Shown: positions 33,388 to 42,144 of the stretch, one piece after another
Layout: each line of letters begins with the position of its first letter
Numbering within the stretch: the stretch's first letter is position 1
Source: Mycolicibacterium parafortuitum
GTDB taxonomy: Bacteria > Actinomycetota > Actinomycetes > Mycobacteriales > Mycobacteriaceae
Direction: 5' to 3'
DNA: 64,000 bases
Assembly: GCF_002086815.1 (NCBI RefSeq)
Contig: NZ_MVID01000001.1
Location: 1-64,000 of the forward strand
Notes under the pieces: model-generated
The model's input: only the letters and a program-made list of their open reading frames with translations
What the model was told of the DNA's origin: nothing
Databases searched by the model: none
Made by a program: the position numbers and the translations under genes

Positions 33388-33945
33388 GTGGATATCAATA
33401 GCCCCATGAGTGAGACCGCGCTGCTTGTCATCGACATGTTCAACACCTACGACCATCCCGACGCCGAGCAACTCGCCACCAACGTCGCCGGGATCGTCGA
33501 ACCGGTCAGCGACCTGATCGCCCGCGCCTCCGCGCACGACGATGTCGCGGTCGTCTACGTCAACGACAACTATGGCGACTTCGCCGCCGAACCGTCCGAC
33601 ATCGTCAAGGCCGCCGTCGAGGGCGCCCGCCCGGATCTGGTGCGGCCCGTCCTCCCGGGGCCCGGCGCCCGCTTCCTGACCAAGGTCCGGCACAGTGCGT
33701 TCTACGCGACGTCGCTGGACTACCTGCTCACCCGGCTCGAGACGCGCCGGATCATCCTGGTCGGCCAGGTCACCGAGCAGTGCATCCTCTACTCCGCGCT
33801 CGACGGCTACGTCCGCCACTACGACGTCGTGGTGCCGCCGGACGCGGTCGCGCACATCGACTCCGACCTCGGCAAGGCGGCGCTGGCGATGATGGAACGC
33901 AACATGAAGGCCGAACTGTCGGCGGCCACCGACTGTCTGCCCTGA
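33388..33945 (+). CDS. Isochorismatase-family cysteine hydrolase
   Basis: This 185-residue hydrolase shows the Asp-Lys-Cys triad of the isochorismatase/nicotinamidase family: Asp in LLVIDMFNTY, Lys in LTKVRHSAF and Cys in VTEQCILYS. Family members hydrolyse amides, carbamoyl groups or vinyl ethers. AAGGAG sits 7 nt before the GTG at 33388; ATG 33406 is the alternative start. It is divergent from gabT and may hydrolyse an amide linked to the amine pathway, though that is only context. Confidence 0.82.
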   Translation: MDINSPMSETALLVIDMFNTYDHPDAEQLATNVAGIVEPVSDLIARASAHDDVAVVYVNDNYGDFAAEPSDIVKAAVEGARPDLVRPVLPGPGARFLTKVRHSAFYATSLDYLLTRLETRRIILVGQVTEQCILYSALDGYVRHYDVVVPPDAVAHIDSDLGKAALAMMERNMKAELSAATDCLP

Positions 33946-34053
33946 ACCCGAAATGGGTAACCACATCTAGCGGAGGCCGGTGCGCCGTCTCCAGCTCATC
34001 TGGCCTCCCGGGGGTGCGTCCGCTCAACGCGGACGTGGGGAAGGAGTGACGAG

Positions 34054-34302
34054 ATGACAACACGACAGATTCTCGGACTGGGCGCCGTGATCGCGCTTCC
34101 GGCGGCGGCACTGGTGGCCGCGGCGCCGGCGGGGGCGCAGCCGTGCGTCGGGCCCAGCACCGTGATCGCCGGGCACGGCGGCGGGCGCTGCGACAGCCCG
34201 CCCGGCCCGGACGGCTCGTTCACCCGGTGCGACACCGTCTACGTGTTCGGACTCGGGGGCACCAACTGCTATCAGGTGCCCGCGGGGACACCGCCGATCT
34301 GA
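34054..34302 (+). CDS. Small secreted protein, CDGP-domain type
   Basis: This 82-residue protein has a clear signal peptide (MTTRQILGLG followed by a hydrophobic Ala-rich core, cleavage after AGA near residue 28). The mature form is about 54 residues with four cysteines (CVGPS, GRCDSPPGPDGSFTRC, NCYQ). It resembles the small CDGP-domain secreted proteins found in mycobacteria, whose function is unknown. GGGGAAGGAG gives a strong ribosome site. The 108 nt upstream hold no other feature I can support. Confidence 0.8.
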   Translation: MTTRQILGLGAVIALPAAALVAAAPAGAQPCVGPSTVIAGHGGGRCDSPPGPDGSFTRCDTVYVFGLGGTNCYQVPAGTPPI

Positions 34303-34334
34303 GGCTGATCCCGGGTTCCGGGCGGTCGGTGTTG

Positions 34335-34346
34335 TAACCTCACGGC
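34335..34346 (+). promoter_or_regulatory. Leaderless -10 element
   Basis: TAACCT at 34335-34340 lies 6 nt before the ATG at 34347 and no ribosome site is present, which fits a leaderless transcript. Confidence 0.5.
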
Positions 34347-34700
34347 ATGGAAGTACTACGGTCTGTAGTTGTCTTGCTGCACATCGTCGGCTTCGCCGTG
34401 ATGTTCGGCGCGTGGGTCGCCGAGGCGGCCGCCGGCCGCTTCCGGACCACGCGGGTGATGGACTACGGGCTGCTGGTGTCACTGGTGACCGGCCTCGCGC
34501 TGGCGGCGCCCTGGCCGGCGGGCATCGAGCTCAACTACCCGAAGATCGGGATCAAGCTGGTGATCCTGGTCGTCATCGGGGCGTTGCTCGGCATGGGCAG
34601 CGCGCGGCAGAAGCGCACCGGCGAAGCGGTGCCGCGGCCGATGTTCGCCGCGGTCGGGGTGCTCGCCTTCACGGCGGCGGCGCTGGCCGTCATCTGGTAG
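34347..34700 (+). CDS. Small four-helix integral membrane protein
   Basis: This 117-residue protein has four predicted membrane helices: VVVLLHIVGFAVMFGAWV, MDYGLLVSLVTGLALAA, IGIKLVILVVIGALLGM and PMFAAVGVLAFTAAALAVIW. It resembles unnamed small mycobacterial membrane proteins; a conserved His lies in the first helix. No function is assigned. Its stop is directly adjacent to the stop of the convergent SDR gene. Confidence 0.78.
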   Translation: MEVLRSVVVLLHIVGFAVMFGAWVAEAAAGRFRTTRVMDYGLLVSLVTGLALAAPWPAGIELNYPKIGIKLVILVVIGALLGMGSARQKRTGEAVPRPMFAAVGVLAFTAAALAVIW

Positions 34701-35486
34701 TCAGTCCCCGCCGAGGCCCATCAGGTCGGTGACGTGGTGGTCGCGGCCGGCGGTGTAGCCGCCGTCCACCGCGATCGCCTGGCCGCTGACGAAACTCGCG
34801 TCCGGCGAGACCAGGAACGCCGCAACCGCCGCCACCTCCTCGGGGCGGCCGAACCGGCGCAGCTTGTGCTCGTGGCGCAGCTCGCCGCGCGGACCCTCCA
34901 TCCCGGGCAGGCCCATCACCGAATCGAACAGCGGGGTCTCGACGAAGCCGGGGCAGATCGCGTTGGCGCGGATTCCGCTGGGGCCGTAGTCGATCGCGGC
35001 GTTCTTGGTCAGCAGCACGACGCCGCCCTTGGACGCGTTGTACGCGCTGCCGCCTGCGGTGCCCTCGAGTCCCTCGACGCTGGACAGCGTCACGAGCGCA
35101 CCGCGTTCCCCGTCGACCCGCTCCTGGGTGATCATCTGGGCCAGCGCGGCCCGCATCACCACGAACGTGCCTTTGAGGTTGATGTCGACGACGCGATCCC
35201 ATTCGTCGTCGGGCACCAGGTGGATCGGCCCGCCGCCGCCGACCCCGGCCGAGTGCACGACACCGTCGAGGCGCCCCGCCCGCTCGACGACAGCGGCGAC
35301 CGCACGCCCGACCGTCTCGGCATCGAGCACATCGCCTTCCAGATAAGGGAACTCGCCGGGGGATTCCGGCGCGAGGTCGAGGCCGACGACGGTGGCGCCC
35401 TCGCCGATCAGGCGGCGCGCGGTCGCCGCCCCGATACCCGATGCCGCGCCGGTCACCAGAACGCCCCTGCCGGTCAGACCTTTCAC
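34701..35486 (-). CDS. Short-chain dehydrogenase/reductase
   Basis: This 261-residue classical SDR has the cofactor motif TGAASGIG near residue 13, HSAG in place of the usual NNAG, Ser in TLSSVEG, the catalytic YxxxK in AYNASKGG and the PGFVETPL segment. The substrate is unknown. The GTG start at 35486 lacks a ribosome site, and CATACT lies 6 nt upstream on the minus strand, suggesting a leaderless message. A 1223-codon frame runs upstream of this gene but its N-terminal part is the antisense shadow of the Baeyer-Villiger monooxygenase. Confidence 0.85.
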   Translation of the reverse strand: MKGLTGRGVLVTGAASGIGAATARRLIGEGATVVGLDLAPESPGEFPYLEGDVLDAETVGRAVAAVVERAGRLDGVVHSAGVGGGGPIHLVPDDEWDRVVDINLKGTFVVMRAALAQMITQERVDGERGALVTLSSVEGLEGTAGGSAYNASKGGVVLLTKNAAIDYGPSGIRANAICPGFVETPLFDSVMGLPGMEGPRGELRHEHKLRRFGRPEEVAAVAAFLVSPDASFVSGQAIAVDGGYTAGRDHHVTDLMGLGGD

Positions 35487-35591
35487 GCGGTCAGTATGGC
35501 GGCAGTCGCGGGCGGCGAGCGTGCGCCGAAGCGCGCGACACGCCGCGCGGGCGGGTGCAGACACGCACGCTCGCGGAGCGGGGGACGGGCT

Positions 35592-35603
35592 TACCATCCG
35601 GGG
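35592..35603 (+). promoter_or_regulatory. Leaderless -10 element
   Basis: TACCAT at 35592-35597 sits 6 nt before the GTG start at 35604. Confidence 0.5.
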
Positions 35604-36491
35604 GTGACCGAGACGATCGGGGCACCGGAGCCCTTCGTCGCCGACGGCTACGGCGGTGTGCGCATCGTCGCCGACCGGCGCGGCGATCCCGCGTCGCGTG
35701 CCGTGGTGTTCCTGCACGGCGGCGGACAGACCCGCCGGTCCTGGGACCGGGCCGCCGCGGCGGTGGCCCGGCGCGGATGGCAGGCCGTCACCGTCGACCT
35801 GCGCGGCCACGGTGAATCCGACTGGTCTCCCGACGGCGACTACCGCGTCGCGAGCTTCGCGGCCGACGTCGGCGAGATCCTCGCGCAACTGCCGCCGCGG
35901 CCGGTTTTGGTCGGCGCGTCGCTCGGTGGCATCACCGCGATGCTGCTCGCCGGGGAACAGGCGCGGGGGATCGCCGCCGCGGTGGTGCTCGTCGACATCG
36001 TGCCCGACATGGACCCGACGGGTGCCGAACGCATCCATGCGTTCATGGCCGACAAGATGACGGACGGGTTCGCCTCCCTCGACGAGGTCGCCGACATGAT
36101 CGCCGAGTACAACCCGCACCGGCCACGACCCGCCGACCTCGACGGGTTGCGAAAGAACCTGCGCCGCAGGGGCGATCGCTGGTACTGGCATTGGGATCCG
36201 CAGTTCATCGACGGCACCGCGACCAACCCGCCGCTGGAGGTCACCGACACCGAGCGCCTGCACGACGCGGTCGACCGGATCGTCGCCGACGGTGTGCCGA
36301 TGCTGCTGGTGCGCGGTCAGGTCAGCGATCTGGTCAGCCAGGATCGCGCGGCGCAGTTTTTGGCGCGCTTCCCGCAGGTCGGTTTCGTCGATGTCGAGGG
36401 CGCAGGCCACATGGTCGCGGGCGACCGCAACGACCTGTTCGCCGGCGCGGTGCTCGACTTCCTTTCGCAACGCGAAGTCGCGAAACCCTGA
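35604..36491 (+). CDS. Alpha/beta-fold hydrolase, putative esterase
   Basis: This 295-residue alpha/beta hydrolase has the oxyanion motif HGGGQTRRSW, the DLRGHGES segment, the nucleophile elbow VGASLGG and a C-terminal catalytic His in VEGAGHMVAGD. It lies 33 nt before a Baeyer-Villiger monooxygenase gene on the same strand. Hydrolysis of the ester or lactone made by that enzyme is a natural role but is inferred. Start is GTG 35604. Confidence 0.83.
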   Translation: MTETIGAPEPFVADGYGGVRIVADRRGDPASRAVVFLHGGGQTRRSWDRAAAAVARRGWQAVTVDLRGHGESDWSPDGDYRVASFAADVGEILAQLPPRPVLVGASLGGITAMLLAGEQARGIAAAVVLVDIVPDMDPTGAERIHAFMADKMTDGFASLDEVADMIAEYNPHRPRPADLDGLRKNLRRRGDRWYWHWDPQFIDGTATNPPLEVTDTERLHDAVDRIVADGVPMLLVRGQVSDLVSQDRAAQFLARFPQVGFVDVEGAGHMVAGDRNDLFAGAVLDFLSQREVAKP

Positions 36492-36512
36492 CCATCCACT
36501 GATCCGTCGGCG

Positions 36513-36524
36513 TATGGTCGGCCT
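36513..36524 (+). promoter_or_regulatory. Leaderless -10 element
   Basis: TATGGT at 36513-36518 lies 6 nt before the GTG at 36525, so the monooxygenase/SDR pair may have its own leaderless promoter in addition to read-through from the hydrolase. Confidence 0.45.
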
Positions 36525-38531
36525 GTGCCTCACCTGACCGGCGCGGATGTACGCAGTCCTGAGCTGATGCGGTTGACCGGACTTCCCTTCGACGACGGCG
36601 ACGAGGTGCTGCGCGCGGCGATCGACGACGCCAGCGTGCCCGCGTTGCTGATGTCGATGGTGCACATGACCGGGGATCTGAGCATCCTCGACGAGCTGCC
36701 GCGGCCGTACCTGCTGATCGCGATGGATCTGCAGGGCGCGATGAGCGAACCCGACAAACAGACGGTGCGCGACAGGGCATTCGAGGTCGCCCGGGACTAT
36801 CGCGACCGCGGCTGCCCGCCGCCGTTCGTGCCCGACGAACACCAGCTGCGGGTGATGCTGGACGTGATCTCCGCCGGCCAGGTCAGCGAAGATCTGGTCG
36901 ACTACATCGCCGCGGACCTGCGCATCACCGGCGCCGACCAGGACGGGCCCGCGCTGTCCTCGACCCGCGAGCAACGCGCCGCGTTCCCGGTCGTCGTGAT
37001 CGGCTGCGGCGAGGCCGGGATCCTGGCCGGGATCAAGCTCAAACAGGCCGGTGTGCCGTTCACCATCGTCGAACGCCAGTCCGGGGCCGGTGGTACCTGG
37101 CTGGCCAACCGCTATCCGGGCTGCCGCGTCGACATCGCCAGCCAGTACTACACGTATTCCTTTGAACCGACCGACCATTGGGAACACCACTACGCCACCC
37201 AGCCGGAGATCCTGACCTACCTGAACGAGGTGATGGCGCGGCACGGCATCGCCGAGCACACCCGCTTCGACACCGAGGTGCTCGGCGCCGACTGGGACGA
37301 CGCGGCCTGTCTGTGGCGGGTGCGGGTGCGGCCCGCCGGCGGCGCCGGCGACGGACCCGTCGAGGAACTCAGCGCCCGCGGCCTGATCTGCGCGGTCGGC
37401 CAGTTCAGCACCCCGGTGATCCCGGACGTGCCCGGCGTCAACGACTTTCGCGGTCCGATGTGTCACACCGCGGACTGGGACGACACACTCGAGCTGGCGG
37501 GCAAGCGGGTCGCGGTGATCGGTGCCGGCGCCAGCGGATTCCAGCTCGTCCCGGCGATCGCCGGCACCGCCGCGCACGTCGACGTCTATCAGCGCACCCC
37601 GCAGTGGATGGCGCCCAACATCCACTATCACGAACGGGTCGGCGACGGCGCCCGCTGGGCGACCCGGCATCTGCCGTACTACGGACGGTGGCTGCGCTTC
37701 GTGTCGTGGTGGCCGATCGCCGACGCGCTCGACGAGCAGATCACCATCGATCCGGAATGGGACGCCGGCGGGTTGTCGGTCAGCGCGGGCAACCAGGGCA
37801 TCCGCGACATGTTCACCGCGTGGATGCGCGCGTTCACCGACGACGAGGACCTGCTCGCCAAGGTCACGCCGAACTACCCGCCGATGGGCAAACGCACCCT
37901 GCAGGACGACGGCACCTGGCTGACCACGCTGCAGCGTGACGACGTCGAACTGGTCACCGGCGGTATCGCCGCGATCACCGCCGACGGTGTCACCGGGGCC
38001 GACGGTGTGCACCGCCGCGCCGATGTGCTGGTGTGGGCCACCGGTTTCGACGTCAATCACCAACTCGGGCCGATCGACATCCGCGGCGTCGGCGGTGCCG
38101 GCCTGAACGAGACCTGGGGGGACGCCGCGTACGCGTACCTCGGGGTGACGGTGTCCGACTTCCCGAACTTCTACTGCATGTTCGGTCCGGGCACCAATGC
38201 CGTCAACGGCGCCAGCCTGATCTACAACTCCGAATGCCAGATGCGCTACATCCTGGGCTGCATCGACATGGTGCTCGCCTCCGGTGCCGGGGCCGCCGCG
38301 CCGCGGGCCGCGGTGTGCCGGGACTACGACCGGCGCAGCCAGGCCCGGCTGCAGACGATGGTGTACGCCCACCCGTCGGTCAGCAGCTACTACAAGAACT
38401 CGGCGGGCGAACTGCCCACGCTGTTCGCGTGGCGTATCGCGGACTACTGGAAATGGACGCGCCGGCCCGATCCGGCCGACTACGACTTCACAGGGGCCTC
38501 CAGCGGGCCACGGCTGCAGGAGGATTCATGA
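36525..38531 (+). CDS. Baeyer-Villiger monooxygenase with N-terminal extension
   Basis: This 668-residue flavoprotein has an FAD Rossmann motif VIGCGEAGILAG only after about 150 residues, GGTWLANRYPGCRVDI, the complete Baeyer-Villiger fingerprint FRGPMCHTADW (308-318) and the NADP motif VIGAGASG. The extra N-terminal domain is the arrangement seen in 4-hydroxyacetophenone-monooxygenase-like enzymes. It should insert oxygen next to a ketone, giving an ester or lactone with NADPH. The GTG start is leaderless-looking. The stop overlaps the fabG3 start by 4 nt. Confidence 0.88.
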   Translation: MPHLTGADVRSPELMRLTGLPFDDGDEVLRAAIDDASVPALLMSMVHMTGDLSILDELPRPYLLIAMDLQGAMSEPDKQTVRDRAFEVARDYRDRGCPPPFVPDEHQLRVMLDVISAGQVSEDLVDYIAADLRITGADQDGPALSSTREQRAAFPVVVIGCGEAGILAGIKLKQAGVPFTIVERQSGAGGTWLANRYPGCRVDIASQYYTYSFEPTDHWEHHYATQPEILTYLNEVMARHGIAEHTRFDTEVLGADWDDAACLWRVRVRPAGGAGDGPVEELSARGLICAVGQFSTPVIPDVPGVNDFRGPMCHTADWDDTLELAGKRVAVIGAGASGFQLVPAIAGTAAHVDVYQRTPQWMAPNIHYHERVGDGARWATRHLPYYGRWLRFVSWWPIADALDEQITIDPEWDAGGLSVSAGNQGIRDMFTAWMRAFTDDEDLLAKVTPNYPPMGKRTLQDDGTWLTTLQRDDVELVTGGIAAITADGVTGADGVHRRADVLVWATGFDVNHQLGPIDIRGVGGAGLNETWGDAAYAYLGVTVSDFPNFYCMFGPGTNAVNGASLIYNSECQMRYILGCIDMVLASGAGAAAPRAAVCRDYDRRSQARLQTMVYAHPSVSSYYKNSAGELPTLFAWRIADYWKWTRRPDPADYDFTGASSGPRLQEDS

Positions 38532-39310
38532 CGGGACGGCTGGCCGGCAAGGTCGCGCTGGTCAGCGGTGGCGCCAGGGGGATGGGTGCCTCGCACGCCA
38601 AAGCCATGGTCGCCCACGGCGCGATGGTGGTGTGCGGTGACATCCTCGACGACGAGGGGCGGGCGGTGGCCGCCGAACTCGGCGACGCCGCGCGCTACGT
38701 ACACCTCGACGTCACCCGCCCCGAGGACTGGCAGCACGCGGTGAGCACCGCCGTCGCCGAGTTCGGCGGTGTCGACATCCTGGTCAACAACGCGGGCATC
38801 CTGAACATCGGCACCGTCGAGGACTACGAGCTCTCCGAGTGGCACCGCATCCTCGACATCAACCTGACCGGGGTGTTCCTCGGCATCCGGGCCGTCACAC
38901 CGACGATGAAGGCGGCCGGGCGCGGGTCGATCGTCAACATCTCGTCGATCGAGGGCATGGCGGGCACCGTCGGATGCCACGGCTACACCGCGACGAAGTT
39001 CGCCGTCCGGGGGCTGACCAAATCCACCGCGCTGGAGCTGGGCCCGTTCGGGATCCGGGTCAACTCGGTGCATCCCGGCCTGGTGAAGACCCCGATGGCC
39101 GACTGGGTCCCCGAGGACATCTTCCAGTCCGCACTGGGCCGGATCGCCCAACCGCACGAGGTCAGCAACCTGGTGGTGTACCTGGCCAGTGACGAGTCGA
39201 GCTACTCGACCGGCGCCGAGTTCGTCGTCGACGGCGGAACGCTCGCGGGGTTGGCGCACAAGGACTTCTCGGCCGTCGACGTCGGCCGGCAGCCGGACTG
39301 GATCACCTAG
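38528..39310 (+). CDS. fabG3: 20-beta-hydroxysteroid dehydrogenase (FabG3/Rv2002-like SDR)
   Basis: This 260-residue SDR is very similar along its whole length to M. tuberculosis Rv2002, as I remember that sequence: GKVALVSGGARGMGASH, AARYVHLDVT, NNAGILNIGT, INISSIEG-like and the GLVKTPMADWVPEDIF block. The catalytic residues are Ser140, Tyr153 and Lys157. Rv2002 is an NADH-dependent 20-beta-hydroxysteroid dehydrogenase. Translational overlap with a Baeyer-Villiger monooxygenase suggests that the ketone it makes or removes is the monooxygenase substrate. Its 3' end overlaps the convergent LuxR gene by 8 nt. Confidence 0.92.
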   Translation: MTGRLAGKVALVSGGARGMGASHAKAMVAHGAMVVCGDILDDEGRAVAAELGDAARYVHLDVTRPEDWQHAVSTAVAEFGGVDILVNNAGILNIGTVEDYELSEWHRILDINLTGVFLGIRAVTPTMKAAGRGSIVNISSIEGMAGTVGCHGYTATKFAVRGLTKSTALELGPFGIRVNSVHPGLVKTPMADWVPEDIFQSALGRIAQPHEVSNLVVYLASDESSYSTGAEFVVDGGTLAGLAHKDFSAVDVGRQPDWIT

Positions 39311-42065
39311 GGTCGCCCGGCCGGTCCATCCGCCTGCCCAGTTCGGCGCGCGAGCCGATGCCGAGCTTGCGGTAGATCCTGGTCAGGTTGTGCTCGACGG
39401 TCTTGGCGCTGATGAACATCGCCGCGGCGATGTCCTTGTTGGTCGCACCCGAGGCCGCCATCTCCGCGACGCGCTGCTCGGACGGGGTGAGCCCGCTGAG
39501 GCTGCCGGTCGGGGTGATGACCGCGCGCGACAGTTCGGTGCGGGCGCGCTGCGCCCACAGCGGCGCGCCGAGTCGCTCGAACGTGTCCAATGCCTCGGTC
39601 AAAGTCGTTGCCGCCGTGTTCTTCTGACGCAACCGGCGTTGCAGCTGGCCCAGCAGCAACTGAGTTCTGGCCCGCTCGAACGGCATCGGGAGACGATCGT
39701 GTTCGGTCATCGCCCGATCCGCGGCTGCCTTGGCCGACGCGACGTCGCCGTGCGCGGCCAGCAGCATCGCCCGGCAGCGCGCACCGACGGCCCTCATCCA
39801 GCGCCGGTCGTGTTCGGCACCGTTGCGTTCGAGGGCGCCGGTCAACATCTCGGCGTCGTCGAGACGTCCGACCCCGACCATCGCCTCGATCACGTCGGGC
39901 AGATGCCAGCCGTGGATCAGCTCGGTCGGAGGCGCCTGACCGGACTCCAGAAACGACGTATCCAGGGCGTCAAGGGCTTCGCGGTGGTTGCCCAGCGACT
40001 CCTCGAGGAAGCACAGGGTCATCCCCGGCCAGTCCGCGATATGGGAGGCCTGCCGGTTCTTGATCGCGCCGAGCACCCAGCGGGCATCGGCCCGCGCGTC
40101 GTCGATGCGGCCCGCGTACGCGGCGATCGCGCCGCGCACCGTCATCGGCAGGATCAGGACGTCGTCGCCACCGAGTTGTTCGGCGCGCTCCACGGTGTCG
40201 GCGGCCTCGGCCTCGGCCTCGGCGATCTGGCCCCGCCACAGATGGTTGATCGCGAGAAAGCCGGCGACGGCCATCATGTCGCTCTCCGCGCCGCGTTCGA
40301 CGCACACCGTGCGCATCGCGGTGAGCTCGCGGTGCGCCTGCTCCAGCCGGCCGGTCCACGACAGCGCAAGCGCGTGCACGAACGGTGCGCGGAAGATGAT
40401 CGGCACGTCGAACGTGCTGTCGTAGAGCTTCATCGCCCGTGCCAGCGCGTTCTCGTCGATCCCGCGCCCGCACTGGAAATGGATGTTCACCGACCAGGCC
40501 AGCGCGGCGCTGACGACGCCGGGCACACCGAACTCCTCGGACAGCTTCACCGCGTCCCTGGCGTGCCTGCGCGCGTCGTCGAGCTCGCCACTGTTGTTCA
40601 GGGCGAACGACAGCCGCAGCAGCACCTGGATCTGCACGGGGACATTGCCCGCCGCGTCGTCGAGTGCGCCGCGCAAGAGTTCCACCGCGCGAATGTGCTC
40701 GTTGTCGTACATCAGCACGGTCGCGAGCAGGATCGCGGCCATCGCGCGCAGGATCGCCGGTTCGATCGCGTCGACGTCGCCGAGCGCCGCCGCGGCCTTC
40801 GCGGTGTCCCCGGCCAGGAAATGGTTCTCGGCGGTCTTCATCCGCCGCCACGGGTCGTTGCCGCCGAGGGCGATCGCCAGATCCAGCAGTTCGGCGGCGG
40901 CCGCCGGAGCGCCACGGGCCCGCGCGGAGTCCGCGGCCCGGTCCAGTGCGGTGAAGATCTCGTCGTCGCCGCCGGCCGCCGCCAGCGCCAGGTGGCGCGC
41001 CCGCAGCTCGGGCTGGGTTTCCAGCGCCGCCATGGTGCGGTGCATCGCGCGCCGGGCGGTCGGCGCCGCGTCGGTGTAGACGCCGCCGGCCAACAGGGGA
41101 TGGGTGAACCGGACGTGGTTGCCGTCGATGGTGAGAATGCCCGCGGTGTCGAGGCGTTCGAGCCGCGCCACGAGGGTTTCGGTGCCCACCCCGTGGGCGG
41201 CGGCCAGCAGTTCCACCGACGGGTCGGCCACGCACGCCATGCTCAGCAGCAGGGCGAGGTCCTGATCGTCGAGCGAGCCGATCCGGCGGTGCACCACCTC
41301 GGCGAGGGTGGCCGGCAGTGGCGAACCGGTGCCCGCGCCGCCTTCGATGTGGGCGCGAGCCAGCTCGAGTGCGAAAAACGGGTTACCGCCGGAGATCTCG
41401 GAGATGCGTAACACAGTGGGCCGGGGCAGCTTGCGCCCCAGCCGGTCCGCGATCAGCGTATGCAGCCGGCCCGAGCCCATCGGTGCGACGCTGACCCGCT
41501 CGAGGCCGTCCGGCCGGGTCGGCTTCAACCACTGCGCCGCGGTTCCCGCGCCGGGGACGCACCGTTCGGTCGCGAGCACCCCGAACCGGCCCCGGAGCCT
41601 GCGCACGGCGAACTCGATCGCGGTGCGACTCGACGTGTCGAGCCACTGGGCGTCGTCGACCGCCAGCAGCACCGGCGCCGCCTCCTCGACCGCCTGCAGC
41701 ACCGCCACGAACCCGGCGGCCACCACACGCTGATCGGTGGGCGGGCCGTCGTCGCCGGCGCGCAACAACACCCGGTCCAGTGCCAGGCGCTGCAGCGCGG
41801 GCAGGTTCTCGAAATGTTCGTCGTCGACGTCGCCGAGCAGGTCGGCCAGCGCGGCGAACGCCATCACCGATTCGGCCTGCCCGACGCGTGCCGTCAGCAC
41901 CTGGAACCCGCCGCCGCGCGCGCGCTGGAGCTGGGACAGCCACAACGTGGTCTTGCCGATGCCGGCTTCACCCTCGATGACGAGCACGGTGGGTTGCGCC
42001 GCCGCCGCGGTCAGGAAACCGGCAACCCGCGCATCGGCGGTCGGATCCCGGCTGGCCCTCGGCAC
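39303..42065 (-). CDS. Large ATP-binding LuxR-family transcriptional regulator
   Basis: This 920-residue regulator resembles the LAL/MalT-like group. It has an N-terminal AAA domain with Walker A GEAGIGKTT and Walker B VLLAVDDAQWLD, a long alpha-helical TPR-like middle region, and a C-terminal LuxR HTH (about residues 850-915; LTPSEQRVAEMAASGATNKDIA and ISAKTVEHNLTRIYRKLG). Such proteins are signal-integrating activators of catabolic or secondary-metabolite genes. The GTG start at 42065 is the only early one before Walker A. It sits between the fabG3 cassette and the quinone-oxidoreductase gene. Its targets are unknown. Confidence 0.9.
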   Translation of the reverse strand: MPRASRDPTADARVAGFLTAAAAQPTVLVIEGEAGIGKTTLWLSQLQRARGGGFQVLTARVGQAESVMAFAALADLLGDVDDEHFENLPALQRLALDRVLLRAGDDGPPTDQRVVAAGFVAVLQAVEEAAPVLLAVDDAQWLDTSSRTAIEFAVRRLRGRFGVLATERCVPGAGTAAQWLKPTRPDGLERVSVAPMGSGRLHTLIADRLGRKLPRPTVLRISEISGGNPFFALELARAHIEGGAGTGSPLPATLAEVVHRRIGSLDDQDLALLLSMACVADPSVELLAAAHGVGTETLVARLERLDTAGILTIDGNHVRFTHPLLAGGVYTDAAPTARRAMHRTMAALETQPELRARHLALAAAGGDDEIFTALDRAADSARARGAPAAAAELLDLAIALGGNDPWRRMKTAENHFLAGDTAKAAAALGDVDAIEPAILRAMAAILLATVLMYDNEHIRAVELLRGALDDAAGNVPVQIQVLLRLSFALNNSGELDDARRHARDAVKLSEEFGVPGVVSAALAWSVNIHFQCGRGIDENALARAMKLYDSTFDVPIIFRAPFVHALALSWTGRLEQAHRELTAMRTVCVERGAESDMMAVAGFLAINHLWRGQIAEAEAEAADTVERAEQLGGDDVLILPMTVRGAIAAYAGRIDDARADARWVLGAIKNRQASHIADWPGMTLCFLEESLGNHREALDALDTSFLESGQAPPTELIHGWHLPDVIEAMVGVGRLDDAEMLTGALERNGAEHDRRWMRAVGARCRAMLLAAHGDVASAKAAADRAMTEHDRLPMPFERARTQLLLGQLQRRLRQKNTAATTLTEALDTFERLGAPLWAQRARTELSRAVITPTGSLSGLTPSEQRVAEMAASGATNKDIAAAMFISAKTVEHNLTRIYRKLGIGSRAELGRRMDRPGDPR

Positions 42066-42144
42066 GCGCTACATCATCGCAGCGGGCAAACTTTCCTGCA
42101 GTACTTCCAGCGTTCCCGGTCCGAAAAACGGCGGTGTTTCTCGT

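Noticed and set aside
34310..34322. CCCGG-GTT-CCGGG hairpin after the small secreted protein gene
   Set aside because: Only five base pairs and no further support; too weak to call a terminator.
35487..38372. Very long minus-strand open frame continuing upstream of the SDR
   Set aside because: It is antisense to the esterase and Baeyer-Villiger monooxygenase genes, has no family motifs and results from high GC; only 34701-35486 is real.
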